DNA from: Botrimarina hoheduenensis | GTDB lineage: Bacteria > Planctomycetota > Planctomycetia > Pirellulales > Lacipirellulaceae | Assembly (NCBI RefSeq): GCF_007859815.1 | Contig: NZ_SJPH01000002.1 | Coordinates: 295,824-359,823 of the forward strand | DNA length: 64,000 nt | Direction of reading: 5' to 3' | Shown here: positions 38,371-47,112 of the stretch, piece after piece | Layout: each line of letters opens with the position of its first letter | Numbering within the stretch: position 1 is the stretch's first letter | Made by a program: the position numbers and the translations under genes | The notes under the pieces: generated by a model | The model's input: the letters and a program-made list of their open reading frames with translations, nothing else | The model's database searches: none | Told to the model about the DNA's origin: nothing

Positions 38371-39273
38371 TCAGGCCTGCGCGAGTGTATAGACCGTGAC
38401 TTCGGGTCGGGCTAAGAGGCGCACCTGCAGGCTGTGCCCCAGCCCGCGATTAACGTACAGATCGCGTGATGCGTCGAGCCGGACGTGGCCCCGCTTGTAG
38501 CGGCGATTCTTGACGGGTACGACGGGCGAGCCCAGCAGCGGGAAACGCACCTGGCCGCCATGCGTGTGGCCCGACAAGATCCAGCCGCGGAAGTCGCGGT
38601 AACCGCGCACGTCGGCGATGTCGGGGTTATGGGCTAAGAGGATCGCCCCCCGCGAGGTATCGATTGTATCCAGCGCGTTCCACACGTCGCACTCGCCGGC
38701 CCACAGGTCGCCGCTACCCGCCCACTGCAAGCCATCGATCTCGACCGAGGCGTTGCGGAGCACCCGGACACCGGCGCTATCGAGCCGATCCGTCAATCGG
38801 TCGGCGATCTCGCGATCGCGGAAACGCTTGCCGAAGTCGTGATTCCCCAGGCAGGCGAAAGTCGGCACCTCGGCGATCGGCGCTTCCGCGAGCGTGGTCA
38901 TGACCCGGTCCAGATGCTCGAACCGATTGGCGGTCATAAAGTCGCCGGTCAGAGCCAAGTAGTCGGGTTTCAAATCGGCGATAGCGCGGAGCGTCGCGCG
39001 AAGGTAGTCGTTATCGACCGCTTCTCCGACGTGCAGGTCGCTCACCTGAACGATCCGCCGCCCGGCGAGCGCCGCGGGCAGGCCGACCAGAGGCATCGTC
39101 TGGGGAATGATTTCGACCCAGTGGGGCTCGATCTGCCAGCTATAAAGGCCCAGTCCTACAGCACCAGCGGCCGTTGCACGGAGCGAGTTGCGCAAGAAGC
39201 TACGGCGGCTAGATCGACGCTGAGGGCTTGGTTCTGCGACGTCGGGTTCACTGGCGTTAGCCGGGGCAGCCAT
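38371..39273 (-). CDS. Tat-exported metallophosphoesterase (YkuE/YaeI-like)
   Basis: 300 residues. A twin-arginine signal is present (SRRSFLRNSLRATAAGAVGL, about 22-45). Metal-site motifs in order are VSDLHVG, LTGDFM, CLGNHDF, LLAHNPD and LSGHTHGGQV, the full set for a dinuclear calcineurin-like phosphoesterase. Relatives act on phospholipids or lipid A intermediates at the outer face of the membrane; the exact substrate is unknown. The AAA+ gene follows 214 bp downstream on the same strand. Confidence 0.92.
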   Translation of the reverse strand: MAAPANASEPDVAEPSPQRRSSRRSFLRNSLRATAAGAVGLGLYSWQIEPHWVEIIPQTMPLVGLPAALAGRRIVQVSDLHVGEAVDNDYLRATLRAIADLKPDYLALTGDFMTANRFEHLDRVMTTLAEAPIAEVPTFACLGNHDFGKRFRDREIADRLTDRLDSAGVRVLRNASVEIDGLQWAGSGDLWAGECDVWNALDTIDTSRGAILLAHNPDIADVRGYRDFRGWILSGHTHGGQVRFPLLGSPVVPVKNRRYKRGHVRLDASRDLYVNRGLGHSLQVRLLARPEVTVYTLAQA

Positions 39274-39483
39274 AGTGGTGTCAGCAACTCGGTGCGGCGG
39301 GGGCCCTGATCGACTAAAGTTAACGGCCTGAAGCGGTCGCAGGCCCCGATCAAAGGGAGTCTGTCTGGGGCGGGATAGGCTTCGCTTTTATATCTGTGTC
39401 CGCTAGACAATCATCGTCGGGGTAACTGCCCGCGGCGACCACACTAATTCGCTCATGGGGCGTAGACGGTAAGGCGGCTCACA

Positions 39484-41394
39484 TTGCGCGACTACAACGT
39501 AACCAAGATCGTCGGCCCAGATGCCCGCGTGTCGGCTTGTTTCGTGCGGACAGCCGCAGCGGCTTTGCTGATGGTCGGTGGTTTGACCCTGCTGGGAGGC
39601 TGTTCCCCGGCGGTGGAATACGAGGGGGCGAATCCGGGCGATGCCGCCGCGGCTACGAACGATGCCACCGAAGCGCCGGCCTTCGATCCGGGCGAGAGCG
39701 CTTCCGAGGGGACGGCACCCGTTGAAACGCCGCCCGACACGAGCGGTTTAGCCGAAGAAGTGAACGCCCCGACACCCGAGGAGTCGTCTTCCGCGGGCCT
39801 TGTGCCGCGCGATCCGCCGCCGCTTCCGTGGCAATCGGAAACGCCCGCCGGGCCGGCCTCAGCCAAAGCGCAGCAGTTGTTTAGCGATGTGGAAGCCGAC
39901 GCGGACGAGCCCGCCGAAACTTCGGAAGCGGCCCCGCTTGTTGGCGACCGTTACGCTGCCGCGCCTGACACGACTCCGGCTGAGGAAGACGATGGCTTTG
40001 ATGCGTCGTTGGATTTTATGGAACGCGAGCTTGGCGTGGCCCCCGAAGCCTCGCCCGGCGAGGAGACCGCGTCCCTACCGCCGGAGCCGGAACCCGAGCC
40101 CGAATTTGCTTTTGAACCACCCTCCGAGCCCCCTTCCTCAGAGGCGGATACCGTCACCAGCGACCAGGTCGATGCCAAGTCGCCCCCCTCCTATGGCAAT
40201 CCGCCACCTTTCGATGATCCCCCGGCTCCCGCTGCGAAGGAGTTGGAGGATAATCTGAGCGGCTTAGAGATCGGACCACTCAGCCGCCCCGGTGTGCGAG
40301 ACGCAAAAGCCCCGCAGCCGGAGCCCGTAGTGGAATCGTCCGCAGCACCGGTGGATCGTGAACCGAGCCAAGCGGTTCCGCCGCCGATCGTGGCGGAAGC
40401 CGGGCCGAACGAAGAACCGCTACCGGTTGAGCGGCTTCTGTGGGAGCCGATCCCGACGCCCGAGACGAATGGCCTCGCCGAAGGCGAGCTTCCTCCGGAA
40501 GAAACGTTCACGCTGCCGGATCTCGATGAGGTGCCCACGACCGATGCGGCGCGCGAAGAGCTTCCGCCGGCAATTGTTTCCGCTCCCGTTGCTAGGGATA
40601 CGGCGGAGCCGGCGCCGGGATTCGATCCGTTTGATGATCCGAAAAGTGATGCCGCCTCGGCTGAGACAAGTCGTTACTCGGCCCCGCCGCTCGCCGACTC
40701 ACCCGCGACAGGGTCTGTCGTTGCAGAGCCTTCCGCGACAGAGCCTTCCGCGACAGAGCCCTCCGCGACAGAGCCCTCCGTTACGGAGCCTCCCGTAACA
40801 GAGCCTCCCGTAACAGAGCCCCCGGTGGCCGAACCGGCAGTCACGGCACCGGCCACCGCGGCGCGGATGTCATCACGGGAACCGCTGCCGGCTTTGCCCG
40901 TCTTGCCCTACAACACGCGGCACCTGAGCTGGCTGCTGGGCGCGAAGCTCGGCTTGGCTCAACTGGCCGGTGCCGAGGGGGCAACGGACGACGAGGTTCG
41001 GCTCTGGAGCGAAGAGTCAAACCGTTTGTTGAAGCAACTCAAATTGAGCGCGGTCGCCCCGCCGGCGGTTGGTAGTTCCGCGACGACGCGGCTGCAGCAG
41101 CTGCTCTCTTCGGCCGAGAAGCTGGGCGACCAGATCGCGGCGGTACACGGCCCGGATCACGCGGCGCTTTTTGAAATCGCCCTGAAGACGAACGCCCTGC
41201 TCGCCCTGTTTGACGAACGCCCTGCGTTGGCCGGTCCGGTAGCACGAGCGACAACCGCCGCCGCAGAGCGTGCGGTGATTCCGGGCCGATTGTGGCGCGA
41301 TGCCGCGCGACGGATCGAGTACGCGCAGTCACGGCAAGAAGCGTTCGATGCGGTCACGCAGCTACACGCCGAGGTGGAGGCTTACCTGCGGTGA
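39484..41394 (+). CDS. Large acidic Pro/Glu-rich lipoprotein
   Basis: 636 residues from a TTG at 39484, chosen because AAGG lies 9 nt before it; GTG 39529 and 39544 are alternatives. A lipobox ends LTLLGGC (Cys40). A very long low-complexity acidic region rich in P, E, A, S and T (about 41-470) includes a repeat of SATEP/PVTEP units. The C-terminal 160 residues are helical and folded-looking (YNTRHLSWLLGAKLGLAQLA, DEVRLWSEESNRLLKQLKLS). I do not recognise the family. The design, an anchored disordered arm with a helical end, suggests an envelope spacer. Its last codons overlap the start of lnt. Confidence 0.8.
   Translation: MRDYNVTKIVGPDARVSACFVRTAAAALLMVGGLTLLGGCSPAVEYEGANPGDAAAATNDATEAPAFDPGESASEGTAPVETPPDTSGLAEEVNAPTPEESSSAGLVPRDPPPLPWQSETPAGPASAKAQQLFSDVEADADEPAETSEAAPLVGDRYAAAPDTTPAEEDDGFDASLDFMERELGVAPEASPGEETASLPPEPEPEPEFAFEPPSEPPSSEADTVTSDQVDAKSPPSYGNPPPFDDPPAPAAKELEDNLSGLEIGPLSRPGVRDAKAPQPEPVVESSAAPVDREPSQAVPPPIVAEAGPNEEPLPVERLLWEPIPTPETNGLAEGELPPEETFTLPDLDEVPTTDAAREELPPAIVSAPVARDTAEPAPGFDPFDDPKSDAASAETSRYSAPPLADSPATGSVVAEPSATEPSATEPSATEPSVTEPPVTEPPVTEPPVAEPAVTAPATAARMSSREPLPALPVLPYNTRHLSWLLGAKLGLAQLAGAEGATDDEVRLWSEESNRLLKQLKLSAVAPPAVGSSATTRLQQLLSSAEKLGDQIAAVHGPDHAALFEIALKTNALLALFDERPALAGPVARATTAAAERAVIPGRLWRDAARRIEYAQSRQEAFDAVTQLHAEVEAYLR
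40726..40830 (+). repeat. Seven 15-bp tandem repeats in the lipoprotein gene
   Basis: Units begin at 40726 and every 15 bp to 40816, of the type gagccttccgcgaca, drifting to gagcctcccgtaaca. They encode EPSAT, EPSVT and EPPVT pentapeptides. The first three and units 5-6 are nearly identical, so copy number may vary between strains. Confidence 0.9.
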
Positions 41395-43100
41395 GCAACC
41401 CAGCCGCGTCGGCGACAGCGGAAACCGGCGTCCACCGCTTCGCAACCCTGCGCTGGGGACTCGCCAGCGCCGCGGTGCTGTGGCTAGCCCAGCCGCCGAT
41501 GGGATGGTGGCCGCTGGTGTGGGTTGGTCCCCTGGGCTGGCTTATCGTTGCCCAGCGCGCCGAGCCACTGGACCGGGGCGATTGGTGGCGGGTTTATCTC
41601 TCGGGCGTGGTGGCCTGGGCAGGGCTTATCGGGTGGGTCTGCCTGCCCCACCCGCTGACGCCGATCGGCTGGGTTTTTCTGTCGCTGTACCTGGGCCTTT
41701 ACCCGACGGCGTTTGTGTGGCTCACAAGGGTTGCGACCCGACGGGCGATGGCCCCGCTCGGGATTGCCGCGCCGATCGTGTGGACCGGTTTGGAGCTGCT
41801 GCAAGAGCGGCTATTCAGCGGCTTTTTGATGGGCGCGCCGAGCCATGCCCTTGCTGATCAAGCGTTTGCACGGGGGTTGGCCCGTTTGATCGGTGCCTAC
41901 GGTGTCTCCTTCGTGGTGCTGCTTGTCGCGGCGGCCGCGGTGCAGGGCGTATGGCTTCTTGCAGCGCCCCGGCTTTCACGGGGGGGAGCCGCTCTGGTTG
42001 CCCTGTCGATCGGCGGGCTACTTTCGTTGCCTAACGATCTTGCGGTCAGCACCGCTAAACTCGCCGCGGTTGCCCAAGGCATGCGGCAAGAGAGCCTCAC
42101 CGTCGCGATCATCCAGGGCAACACCCTCGCTACGTGGGATCATGACTTCAACGAGCGTAACCGTCAGATCATGGATCGGCAGTCGGCGTTGTCGCTTGAA
42201 GCGGTTGAAAGTGCGGCAGTCGAGGGCCAGACGCTCGATCTGATCGTGTGGCCCGAGTCGATGTTTCGTCCGCCGCTCGATACGTTTGCCGGCAACATGA
42301 TCCCCCCCGCCGGTAGTGACGAAAATCTGCTCCGGCGCTTGCAGAACACGGCCGATTGGTTCCGCTCGCTGGCGACGAAGCTTCAGACGCCGCTGCTGGT
42401 CGGAGCCGACCGATTCGACTGGCACCCGGATCCCGCTGTGCCCGACGACTGGCCGACGGCCGATGTCTACAACAGCGCCCTGCTGATTGACGCCGAGGGT
42501 CGGCTTCAGGCGTTTTACGACAAGACGCACCTCGTGCCGTTTGGCGAGTACATTCCGCTGATGTCGGGCGTGCCGGCCTTGTACTTTCTCACGCCGGTCG
42601 GTGCCGGCATGGCGGCGGGTGACGGCCCCGTCCCTTTTTTGGTCAAAACAAGCGCGGGCCGCGAGGTAACGATCGCCCCCAGCATCTGCTTCGAAACGAT
42701 CGTTTCGCGGGTTATCCGCGGGCAGGTGGCGGAGCTCGCCGAGGCCGGATCCCCCCCCGACCTGTTGGTAAACATCACGAACGACGCTTGGTTTTGGGGT
42801 GCCAGCGAACTCGACATGCACTTGGCCTGTGCCCAGTATCGTGCGGCCGAGACGGGCACACCGTTGGTGGTGGCGGCCAACGGGGGCCTCTCGGCGGTGA
42901 TCGACGCCTCAGGCGTTGTGCTTGAGGTAAGCCCCCGCCAGCAGGAGTATGTGCTTGTGGCGGAGGTGCCGCTCCGGCGTTCGGGCCTGCCGACGCCTTA
43001 TGTTCGCTACGGCGATTGGTTCGCGGGGACGTGCTTGGCGCTGAGCGGTCTTGTCGCGATCCTGGGTCTTTGGCCCCGAGCGAACCAAGCAGCGTTATGA
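41391..43100 (+). CDS. lnt: Apolipoprotein N-acyltransferase
   Basis: 569 residues from a GTG that overlaps the lipoprotein stop (GTGA). Lnt adds the third acyl chain to the N-terminal Cys of lipoproteins at the inner membrane. The N-terminal half has six or so membrane helices. The C-terminal half is a nitrilase domain with catalytic Glu289 (VWPESMF), Lys378 (FYDKTHLVPFGEY) and Cys433 (SICFET). NITNDAWFWGASELDMHLAC is the conserved flap region. A last membrane helix follows. All three catalytic residues are present. Coupling to a lipoprotein gene is unusual but fitting. Confidence 0.95.
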   Translation: MSNPAASATAETGVHRFATLRWGLASAAVLWLAQPPMGWWPLVWVGPLGWLIVAQRAEPLDRGDWWRVYLSGVVAWAGLIGWVCLPHPLTPIGWVFLSLYLGLYPTAFVWLTRVATRRAMAPLGIAAPIVWTGLELLQERLFSGFLMGAPSHALADQAFARGLARLIGAYGVSFVVLLVAAAAVQGVWLLAAPRLSRGGAALVALSIGGLLSLPNDLAVSTAKLAAVAQGMRQESLTVAIIQGNTLATWDHDFNERNRQIMDRQSALSLEAVESAAVEGQTLDLIVWPESMFRPPLDTFAGNMIPPAGSDENLLRRLQNTADWFRSLATKLQTPLLVGADRFDWHPDPAVPDDWPTADVYNSALLIDAEGRLQAFYDKTHLVPFGEYIPLMSGVPALYFLTPVGAGMAAGDGPVPFLVKTSAGREVTIAPSICFETIVSRVIRGQVAELAEAGSPPDLLVNITNDAWFWGASELDMHLACAQYRAAETGTPLVVAANGGLSAVIDASGVVLEVSPRQQEYVLVAEVPLRRSGLPTPYVRYGDWFAGTCLALSGLVAILGLWPRANQAAL

Positions 43101-43252
43101 GAAACGGATCGAGCCCGATGAAGGTGTGGAGACGAAGAACCCTGCTAAGTAGCGCACGAGCGGTGCTGCTGCGTCAGCGTGAATGATCGGGCGCTTCGCT
43201 ACGTGTGCGGCTGCTCCCCTCCGTTTCCCTCGATTGTCTTCCTCGGTTCACG

Positions 43253-45028
43253 ATGCCCGTCGTTCTCTCGGTACAAGCCGCTTACAAGCGTTACGGCCAC
43301 CAGCACTTGCTGGAGGACGCCAGCTGCTCTTTCACCGACGATCAGAAGGTGGGGCTCATTGGTCGCAACGGTGCGGGCAAGAGTACCCTCTGCCGAATCT
43401 TGTTGGGGGAAGAAGACCTCGACGCGGGCGAGGTGGTCCAGGGCAAGAAGCTGCGGCTGGGCTATCTGCGGCAGCACGATCCGTTTTTCGAGGGCGAGAC
43501 GGTCAGCGACTTCCTGATCCGCGATAGCGGACAGCCCGACTGGCGCTGTGGCCAGGTCGCGTGGCAGTTTGCCTTGGGCGACGACATGCTGCACCGTCCG
43601 GTGCGCGAGCTATCGGGCGGATGGCAGACGCGGGTCAAGCTGGCAGCGTTGCTGCTGCACGACCCGAACCTGCTGATCCTGGACGAGCCGACGAACTTCC
43701 TCGACCTGCGCACGCAGATGCTGCTGGAACACTTCCTGCGCGACTTTCGCGCTGGCGTGCTCGTGGTTTCCCACGATCGCTCGTTCCTAAAGCAGACCTG
43801 CAACCACACGCTTGAGCTATCGCGCGGTCAGTTGACCATGTTCCCGGGCGACGTCGATTCGTATCTCGACAATCTTGACGAGCGTCGTGAACACGATCGC
43901 CGGTTGAACGCGGCAACCGCTTCCAAGCGGAAGCAGCTTGAACAGTTCATCGCCAGCAACCGTGCGAACGCCAACACGGCGAGCCAGGCGCGGAGCAAGG
44001 CCAAGCAGCTGGAGAAGCTTGAGTTTGTCGAGGTCCGTGGCGAGGAGGCGCGCGTCCACTTCTCGTTTCCCAAGGTGATCCCGCGCCAGGGGCCCGCGCT
44101 ACGAGCCGAGGATCTGACGATCGGCTACGAGGATCGCGATATCGCGAGCGACATCCAGATCGAGATCGAGCATCAGTCTCGCGTCGGCATCGTCGGCGAC
44201 AACGGCCAGGGCAAGACAACGTTTTTGCGCACCCTGTGCGAGTCGCTGCCGGTCAAGGGCGGGCAGATGAAATGGGGTTTTGGTTGTCAGGTTGGCGTTT
44301 ACGCTCAGCACGTTTACACAACGCTCCGCGAGAATCTGACGGTGCTTGAGTACCTGGATTACCAGGCCGCGCCGGGGACGAACACGCAACAGCTAAAAGA
44401 CGTGGCGGGCAGCTTCTTGTTTTCCGGCGAGCGCGCGGAGAAATCAATCAAGGTCCTCAGCGGCGGCGAGCGCGCTCGGTTGGTGCTCGCGGGATTGCTG
44501 CTGGAGCAGCACAACGTGCTCGTGCTCGACGAGCCCGGCAACCACCTGGATGTCGAAACCATCGAGGCCTTAGCCGCGGCCCTCAAACGCTACGAGGGAA
44601 CCGTCATCTTCACCAGTCACGACCGATACTTCATGCACGAGGTCGCTACGGCCGTGATCGAGGTGCGTGAAGGACGGGTCGTCAGCTATCCGGGCGGCTA
44701 CGATGACTATGTCTACCGGACCCAGAAGGAGATCGACGTCGGCCTACGCAGTGAGAGCACCACCAAAGCGACCGATCAGTCTGGCGGTGCGTCTGGCAGC
44801 AAGTCACGCGGCAAGTCTGATCGCGACCTGCAGAAGCAGCTCAAGAGCGTTGAGCGAAAAATCGCCAAGCTCGACGACGAACGCAAGACGCTCACCGCCG
44901 AGCAGGTCCACGCGACCGAGGCCTCGGCCGCCAAGAAAATCCACGATCGGCTCGCCGCGCTGAGCGTCGAGATCGAAGCGCTGGAAGCCGAATGGCTCGA
45001 ATTGAGCGAAGCGGTCGGTGCCTGGTAG
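43253..45028 (+). CDS. ABC-F family ATPase (Uup/EttA-like)
   Basis: 591 residues with two ABC domains and no membrane part. Domain 1: Walker A GRNGAGKST, signature LSGGWQTRVKLAALLL, Walker B LLILDEPTNFLD. Domain 2: Walker A GDNGQGKTT, signature LSGGERARLVLAGLLL, Walker B VLVLDEPGNHLD, where the usual TNHLD has become GNHLD. The linker between them (about 215-285) is a charged helical pair, the P-site tRNA interaction motif. The C-terminal 70 residues form a coiled coil, as in Uup. These ATPases act on ribosomes or, for Uup, on DNA transposition intermediates. ATG 43253 is the family-like start. Confidence 0.93.
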   Translation: MPVVLSVQAAYKRYGHQHLLEDASCSFTDDQKVGLIGRNGAGKSTLCRILLGEEDLDAGEVVQGKKLRLGYLRQHDPFFEGETVSDFLIRDSGQPDWRCGQVAWQFALGDDMLHRPVRELSGGWQTRVKLAALLLHDPNLLILDEPTNFLDLRTQMLLEHFLRDFRAGVLVVSHDRSFLKQTCNHTLELSRGQLTMFPGDVDSYLDNLDERREHDRRLNAATASKRKQLEQFIASNRANANTASQARSKAKQLEKLEFVEVRGEEARVHFSFPKVIPRQGPALRAEDLTIGYEDRDIASDIQIEIEHQSRVGIVGDNGQGKTTFLRTLCESLPVKGGQMKWGFGCQVGVYAQHVYTTLRENLTVLEYLDYQAAPGTNTQQLKDVAGSFLFSGERAEKSIKVLSGGERARLVLAGLLLEQHNVLVLDEPGNHLDVETIEALAAALKRYEGTVIFTSHDRYFMHEVATAVIEVREGRVVSYPGGYDDYVYRTQKEIDVGLRSESTTKATDQSGGASGSKSRGKSDRDLQKQLKSVERKIAKLDDERKTLTAEQVHATEASAAKKIHDRLAALSVEIEALEAEWLELSEAVGAW

Positions 45029-45137
45029 GCGGCGTGAGCACGGTCCAGCACCGTGCTTGCGACTAGCCCCTAGCGGAGCAGCGCGGACGGGACGAGCTTC
45101 TTACCGCCTACTCTCGCCGTGCGCTGGGGCATCGGCG

Positions 45138-46100
45138 TTATTGCTGATCGGAATCCGACATTGGCTCGAACACGTTCTGCTCAGCAAGCCAGGATTCGAG
45201 CACTCGGGGCCAGTCGCGAACGGTTCCCTGCGTGGCTCGCATGCCAAACCCGTGTCCTCCGGTTGGGTAGATGTGCAACTCGGCTTGTACGCCCTGTCGT
45301 CGACAAGCCGCCTCGTAGCGTAGCGCATTTTCCAGCGGAACGGACTTGTCGTCGGCCGAATGGATCAGCAATGTGGGGGGCGTTTGGGCATCAACCTGTT
45401 CGTCAGCGCTCCAGGCGGTAAGGGTCGCTTCGTCGGGATCGTTTCCCAGCAGATTCCGGCGCGATCCCTCGTGTGTGACCCCCTCACGCATCGAAATGAC
45501 CGGATAAACGAGCACGGCGAAGTCAGGGCGACTCGATTGTCGTTCGAGCAGGCTCTGCGAGGTGGGATCGCCCGGCGTTGATTTCGTCGCCGCCGTCGCC
45601 GCCAGATGCCCCCCGGCAGAGAATCCCATGATTCCGATGCGCTGCGGATCGATTTTCCAGTCGGCGGCTTGGCAGCGCACCAAGCGAAGGGCCTCTTGAG
45701 CGTCGTTGAGCGGAACGGGCTGCTGGTGCGGACCGCCGCCGCACCGATAAGGGAGCACCGCTGCTAATACGCCGCGTTCGACAAACCAGCGGGCGATGTC
45801 GTGGCCTTCCTTATCAATGGCTTGCCCCGCATAACCTCCACCGGGGCAGATGACGATTGCGGCACCGGTTTGCTGTTCGTCCATCGGTCGATAGACCGAC
45901 AACACGGGCTGCGAGACGCCTGTGAGCCAGCCGTTGGGCTGGCCGGTCCCGCGGGGTTCGTAGCGTTCTGCTTTGTGATAGGACTCTGATCCGGGCGGCA
46001 CCCCTTTCCAGAGCCGCACCAGCAGGGGCGCGGCGTCGGACCGAGCTCCCGCGGTATCACACAGCAGTAGTAGCAAAACGACGGGCAGGAAGTGTTTCAT
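45138..46100 (-). CDS. Exported alpha/beta hydrolase (acetyl esterase-like)
   Basis: 320 residues. Signal peptide 1-19 (MKHFLPVVLLLLLCDTAGA). The core has the oxyanion motif VICPGGGYAG, nucleophile GFSAGGH, acid in LLIHSADDKSVP and His in PTGGHGFGMR. This matches the bacterial BD-FAE/acetylxylan-esterase-like hydrolases common in planctomycetes, which deacetylate plant or algal polysaccharides. The ATG at 46100 overlaps the rsmD stop (ATGA), so the two are co-translated, although their functions look unrelated. Confidence 0.9.
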   Translation of the reverse strand: MKHFLPVVLLLLLCDTAGARSDAAPLLVRLWKGVPPGSESYHKAERYEPRGTGQPNGWLTGVSQPVLSVYRPMDEQQTGAAIVICPGGGYAGQAIDKEGHDIARWFVERGVLAAVLPYRCGGGPHQQPVPLNDAQEALRLVRCQAADWKIDPQRIGIMGFSAGGHLAATAATKSTPGDPTSQSLLERQSSRPDFAVLVYPVISMREGVTHEGSRRNLLGNDPDEATLTAWSADEQVDAQTPPTLLIHSADDKSVPLENALRYEAACRRQGVQAELHIYPTGGHGFGMRATQGTVRDWPRVLESWLAEQNVFEPMSDSDQQ

Positions 46101-46831
46101 GCGTGCGTTACCTGATGTTCTTCGGATTCTGCCTCGCGCCACACACCGACGACCGCCGGGGAATACGTGCGAACATCCCAGCCGCTATCGTGCCGATCGG
46201 CTCGGACACCCCCTTCAAGCAGCGAGAAGTCGAAGCGTTCGTCCGCTTCTACCAGCATCAAACTGCCGGGGGGCAGGCGCTGCTTAACAGCGTGGATTAA
46301 TCCGAGCATCTCGTCGGCCCGCTCGACAAAGAACGAGTAGGGGGGCGAGACAAACACCAGCCATGGCCGCGTTGCTTGGGGAGTCTCCGCCGCACACGAC
46401 CAGGTGGCGAGGTCTGCCTTGCCCCACACAAACGCGCTGCTGATGAGCAGCTCCGTCTGGTCGACGAGGCCGACGGATTCGATATTCTCGCGCACCACGC
46501 GGGCGGTGGGGACATGGCGTTCGATGAACGTTGCCGAGAGTGCTCCGCGACTGATCGCCTCGATGCCCAGGGCACCGGTACCGGCGAACAGGTCCATCGC
46601 ATGCTTGCCGGCGGCCTGCATGCCGACCAGGTTAAAGATCGCTTCGCGCACCCGATGCTTCATCGGTCGCGTCACGAGCGACGCTTTGCCCATCGCAGGG
46701 TGCCCTTTTTGGGACTGCTGGTGGGGTTCAAAGACCAGCCGGGTGCCGCGGAACTTGCCCCCGATGATTTGCAGGTCGGCCGACTCGATCGGGTTGCCAG
46801 GCTGAGAGTGGCGGGCGGGGCGGCGGGGCAT
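46097..46831 (-). CDS. rsmD: 16S rRNA (guanine-N2-)-methyltransferase RsmD
   Basis: 244 residues from the ATG at 46831; a TTG 33 bp upstream is less likely. It methylates G966 (E. coli numbering) of 16S rRNA. The family text is clear: LQIIGGKFRGTRLVF, TRPMKHRVREAIFNLVG, motif I DLFAGTGALGIEAISRGA and FIERHVPTARVVREN. The catalytic motif IV, normally (D/N)PPY, appears here as VSPPY, an unusual first residue. RsmD is usually near coaD, which is absent here. The stop overlaps the esterase ATG. Confidence 0.92.
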   Translation of the reverse strand: MPRRPARHSQPGNPIESADLQIIGGKFRGTRLVFEPHQQSQKGHPAMGKASLVTRPMKHRVREAIFNLVGMQAAGKHAMDLFAGTGALGIEAISRGALSATFIERHVPTARVVRENIESVGLVDQTELLISSAFVWGKADLATWSCAAETPQATRPWLVFVSPPYSFFVERADEMLGLIHAVKQRLPPGSLMLVEADERFDFSLLEGGVRADRHDSGWDVRTYSPAVVGVWREAESEEHQVTHA

Positions 46832-47112
46832 GATGACGCTAGGGGACGAAACGCGGGAAGGCAAAGTGAGGGGGGTGAGCGTGTGATCGAAGCAGCAAGC
46901 AAGCAGCTTGCGTAATCGGCAAAGCGTCTGGCGGCGGGCTTGGATCCGCGTTCGTGGGGCACCACGGGGCCAATCCTACCCGCCATCAGCTGGTCGGAAC
47001 GCTAGCAAGTCTTCTGTTCTTAAGGGGGGCACCCCGTTGGGGAGCGAACCAACAAGCGTTATGGTACGCAGCACAGCAAGGACTTCTCGACCCCCACGCC
47101 CCCCAAAGCACG

